A DNA stretch of 64,000 nt from Chitinophagaceae bacterium. GTDB taxonomy: Bacteria; Bacteroidota; Bacteroidia; Chitinophagales; Chitinophagaceae. The translations under genes and the position numbers were made by a program. The stretch is from the NCBI GenBank assembly GCA_023251255.1, contig JAHEZD010000022.1, positions 1 to 64,000 of the forward strand, in the 5' to 3' direction. The notes under the pieces were generated by a model. That model was given only the letters and a program-made list of their open reading frames with translations, made no database searches and was not told where the DNA came from. The stretch's first letter is position 1. Each line of letters begins with the position of its first letter. Positions 63,276 to 64,000 of this stretch are shown here, in pieces.

Positions 63276-64000
63276 ATGAAAGAAGAACCAGCACATCGTG
63301 TACATGTAGATAATTCTCCTTTAGGGGGCAAGGGTCTTGACTACAAATCAGCAGCAGAAAGGCTTTCAGGCATTGCTACCAAAACAGCGCTGCAGTTGAG
63401 CCATAGCTTGAGCAAGAAGTACCAAGCAAATGTTTACCTGAAACGAGAGGACCTGCAAGTGGTGCGTTCCTATAAGCTCCGTGGAGCTTACAACATGATG
63501 AGCAGCCTGCCCAAGGAGCAATTGCAGCGTGGTGTTGTTTGTGCAAGTGCGGGCAACCACGCACAGGGCTTTGCCTACAGTTGCAAAAAATTGGGTGCAA
63601 AAGGTGTGGTGTTCATGCCCATCATTACCCCCAAGCAAAAGGTAACACAGACAAAGATGTTTGGTGAGGATTTCATTGAGGTAAAATTGATTGGGGATAC
63701 ATTTGATGACTGTGCCATTGCTGCCAAGCAGTTTACGCAGGAGAATGATATGGTCTTCATCCCACCTTTTGATGATTACAAAATCATTGAGGGACAGGCA
63801 ACAGTTGGCGTGGAAATATTGGAAGAATTAGCGGGTATCGACTTCTTGTTTGTACCTGTTGGTGGCGGTGGCCTGAGTGCAGGTGTAGGCAGTTATTTCA
63901 AAACGTTCTCCCCTTCCACAAAGATCATTGGCCTGGAACCGGAAGGTGCACCAAGCATGTTCCAAGCATTAAAAGCTGGTCGCCCCATTACGTTGGAAAG
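63276..64000 (+). CDS. ilvA: Threonine ammonia-lyase (threonine deaminase), 3' end outside the window
   Basis: Partial: 241 codons to the window edge with the frame still open. A PLP enzyme making 2-oxobutyrate for isoleucine. The PLP lysine is in QVVRSYKLRGAYNMM; CASAGNHAQGFAYSCKKLG and the glycine loop FVPVGGGGLSAGVGSYF are clear. Residues 13-20 (N-S-P-L-G-G-K-G) come from a TCTCCTTTAGGGGG repeat at 63314-63337, in the same N-terminal position as in LeuC and IlvN. Whether it has C-terminal ACT domains cannot be seen. Confidence 0.95.
   Translation, partial: MKEEPAHRVHVDNSPLGGKGLDYKSAAERLSGIATKTALQLSHSLSKKYQANVYLKREDLQVVRSYKLRGAYNMMSSLPKEQLQRGVVCASAGNHAQGFAYSCKKLGAKGVVFMPIITPKQKVTQTKMFGEDFIEVKLIGDTFDDCAIAAKQFTQENDMVFIPPFDDYKIIEGQATVGVEILEELAGIDFLFVPVGGGGLSAGVGSYFKTFSPSTKIIGLEPEGAPSMFQALKAGRPITLE

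Overview
The window comes from a member of the Bacteroidota, most likely of the Chitinophagaceae/Chitinophagales type. The evidence is a 2.6 kilo-residue PKD protein with a gliding-motility (type B) type IX secretion sorting domain next to a PorP/SprF partner, Bacteroidota-only families (DUF4199, DUF2851), promoters of the TTTG-N18-20-TAnnTTTG kind, little Shine-Dalgarno signal, and many short dispersed palindromes between genes. No rRNA, CRISPR array, prophage or intact insertion sequence was seen.

Layout. 1-4.2 kb: a 197-bp repeat, then a membrane LuxR-type regulator, DUF4199, SRPBCC and VOC proteins, and two small exported proteins. 4.5-13.5 kb: the giant surface protein and its SprF-like partner. 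13.7-18.7 kb (minus strand): housekeeping genes (PPC-domain lipoprotein, J-domain/KTSC protein, DUF2851, Maf, UbiA-type prenyltransferase, KdsC-type phosphatase, IscX-like protein). 19-35 kb (minus strand): histidine and tryptophan biosynthesis interleaved. hisGDCB are upstream, then msrB on the other strand, then trpE-G-D-C-F-F-B-A, a tRNA-Gly on the plus strand, and hisH-A-(four-helix-bundle guest)-F. No hisI/hisE was found. 35.4-49.7 kb: ispH, an alpha/beta hydrolase, cmk, dapA, accA, small unknowns, an AraC/NmrA/AraC group that contains a 535-bp TIR-bounded element, an AlkB-AlkD-like repair pair, and a large TPR-like unknown. 49.9-64 kb (plus strand): leucine and isoleucine/valine biosynthesis, leuA-C-(DinB)-D-B then ilvE-D-(TonB-C protein)-B-N-(VOC)-C-A, with ilvA cut by the window end.

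Regulation. Three leader-peptide attenuators can be read directly: hisL (HIHHH) before hisG, trpL (WWW) before trpE, and ilvL (III-VV-V-III) before ilvE. Each is followed by an intrinsic terminator, and for his and ilv an alternative antiterminator pairing can be written out. The hisL and trpL promoters put the predicted transcription start almost on the start codon.

Least expected features. (1) A C-rich/G-rich palindrome (core CCCCTTTAGGGG followed by a G run) is built into the first codons of leuC, trpA, trpB, ilvN, ilvA and one trpF, giving a P-L-G-x-G-G-like peptide. Relatives lie just 5' of several neighbouring genes. (2) A repeat unit carries eight GTGGTA/TACCAC words at 12-14 bp spacing in the order ++--++--. 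It occurs at the window start and again at 44.3 kb. A separate sequence at 29.9 kb carries four TGTTAC-type words at exactly 15 bp spacing in the order ++--.
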